Shown: one piece after another, positions 5,352 through 5,946 of the stretch
How the letters are laid out: each line of letters starts with the position of its first letter
Numbering within the stretch: position 1 is the stretch's first letter
NCBI GenBank assembly: GCA_019313765.1
Contig: JAFDAP010000122.1
Location: 1 to 5,946 of the forward strand
DNA: 5,946 nucleotides
Direction of reading: 5' to 3'
Source of the DNA: Deltaproteobacteria bacterium
GTDB taxonomy: Bacteria; Desulfobacterota; DSM-4660; Desulfatiglandales; Desulfatiglandaceae
The notes under the pieces: generated by a model
Seen by the model: the letters and a program-made list of their open reading frames with translations, nothing else
The model's database searches: none
What the model was told of the DNA's origin: nothing
Position numbers and translations under genes: made by a program

Positions 5352-5946
5352 ATGAAATGCCCGAAATGTACTTATATCAGCTTTGATTATAACCAGGTGT
5401 GCCCCAAATGCAGCAAGGATATTGGTGCTGAACAAAGAAAATTGAATCTGCCCGGCTTCAGACCTGACCCCCCTTCACTGTTAGGCGCATTGACCGGAGA
5501 AGTTGGTGATTCGCATGTCGGCCTTAATATGGACGGGTCCGGGGGCATATTTTCCGAGGGGCAGGAGACAGCCTTCAGCCCGGAAGACTCGCAAACCATC
5601 GAAGCCATGGAAGAGGCATTTGAAGATAGCCAGGGTCTTGATATGCAGATTGAAGCCACACCCGAACCTGGAATTCACTTTCCCGCGGAGGAGGGCGCCG
5701 AAGAAGTTTCACCAGGTCTGGAAGATCTTGTCCTTGATGTGGATAAGGCCTCTCCAAAGGCTGATGAGACGGCCGAGGAGGAAATTGTTTCTCTTGATTT
5801 TGACGACCTTTCAGGTGATGAGACAGAGATAGCCTTTGATGAAGAGCTGACTGAAGGAGCTGCCATATCTGATCTGGAATTGGGAGAGGGTGACGATGAA
5901 ATATCCTTAGAACCGGAAGATCTCTCTTTGGAAGACACGGAAATCT
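5352..5946 (+). CDS. Zinc-ribbon protein with long acidic tail (partial, runs off the window)
   Basis: The frame is open from ATG 5352 through the window end, giving 198 codons so far. It begins MKCPKCTYISF with a second CPKC at residues 17-20, so C3, C6, C17 and C20 form a short zinc ribbon (CxxC-x10-CxxC). After about residue 30 the protein becomes low in complexity and very acidic, with few basic residues. From residue 120 it contains loosely repeated units such as GLEDLVLDVD, IVSLDFDDLS and ISLEPEDLSLED. AGGAG at 5340-5344 supports the start. N-terminal zinc ribbons followed by long acidic or disordered linkers occur in many deltaproteobacterial proteins that end in a membrane or protein-interaction domain; the missing C-terminus would decide the role. 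Whether it works with the ATPase upstream is unknown, since a 421-bp gap separates them. Confidence 0.85.
   Translation, partial: MKCPKCTYISFDYNQVCPKCSKDIGAEQRKLNLPGFRPDPPSLLGALTGEVGDSHVGLNMDGSGGIFSEGQETAFSPEDSQTIEAMEEAFEDSQGLDMQIEATPEPGIHFPAEEGAEEVSPGLEDLVLDVDKASPKADETAEEEIVSLDFDDLSGDETEIAFDEELTEGAAISDLELGEGDDEISLEPEDLSLEDTEI

Noticed and set aside
5503..5832. A 109-codon + strand frame inside the zinc-ribbon gene
   Set aside because: It is a shadow of the acidic gene in another frame: the Arg/Lys-rich peptide arises from purine-rich acidic codons. The frame from 5352 has a ribosome binding site and a CxxC-CxxC ribbon.
5675..5938. An 87-codon - strand Ser-rich frame
   Set aside because: It is the antisense of Asp/Glu-rich codons, which naturally gives Ser-rich low-complexity peptide.

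Overview
The window carries five genes on the + strand, two of them cut by the window edges, and four gaps that hold an unusual amount of palindromic DNA. Gene content (an AI-2E family permease, an ExeA-type ATPase carrying LysM and SPOR modules, a zinc-ribbon protein with a long acidic tail, a histidine kinase end), medium GC and plentiful small hairpin repeats suggest a Gram-negative bacterium, most likely a Desulfobacterota (old Deltaproteobacteria) relative. That placement is an inference from style; no marker gene is present.

Layout. 1-90: last 29 codons of a sensor histidine kinase. 91-378: gap with a cluster of three small hairpins. 379-891: a 170-residue, four-helix membrane protein with two cysteine clusters, family not recognised. 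892-1133: gap with a C6/G6 hairpin and a nested inverted repeat. 1134-1970: a membrane protein joining a DUF3592-like domain to a DUF4870-like domain, with a good internal GTG start that could also yield the second domain alone. 2005-3135: an AI-2E family transporter 34 bp downstream, probably in the same transcript. 3136-3238: a short gap with a near-perfect sigma70 promoter. 3239-4930: an ExeA/GspA-like AAA+ ATPase fused through one membrane segment and a heptad-repeat stalk to LysM and SPOR domains. 4931-5351: a 421-bp gap containing a roughly 180-bp element of six consecutive hairpins, with matching ends and flanking 7-bp direct repeats. 5352 to the end: the start of a zinc-ribbon protein with a very acidic tail.

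How the genes relate. The 1134-3135 pair looks like a small envelope-protein transcription unit. The ATPase gene has its own strong promoter. Its product is predicted to span the inner membrane, with a cytoplasmic ATP-driven switch and a periplasmic part that binds peptidoglycan, so it should act in envelope machinery assembly or cell-wall-linked positioning. No complete defence, phage or CRISPR system is visible. The most noteworthy features are the multi-hairpin element at 5114-5299, the domain architecture of the ATPase, and the fusion gene with a preserved internal start.
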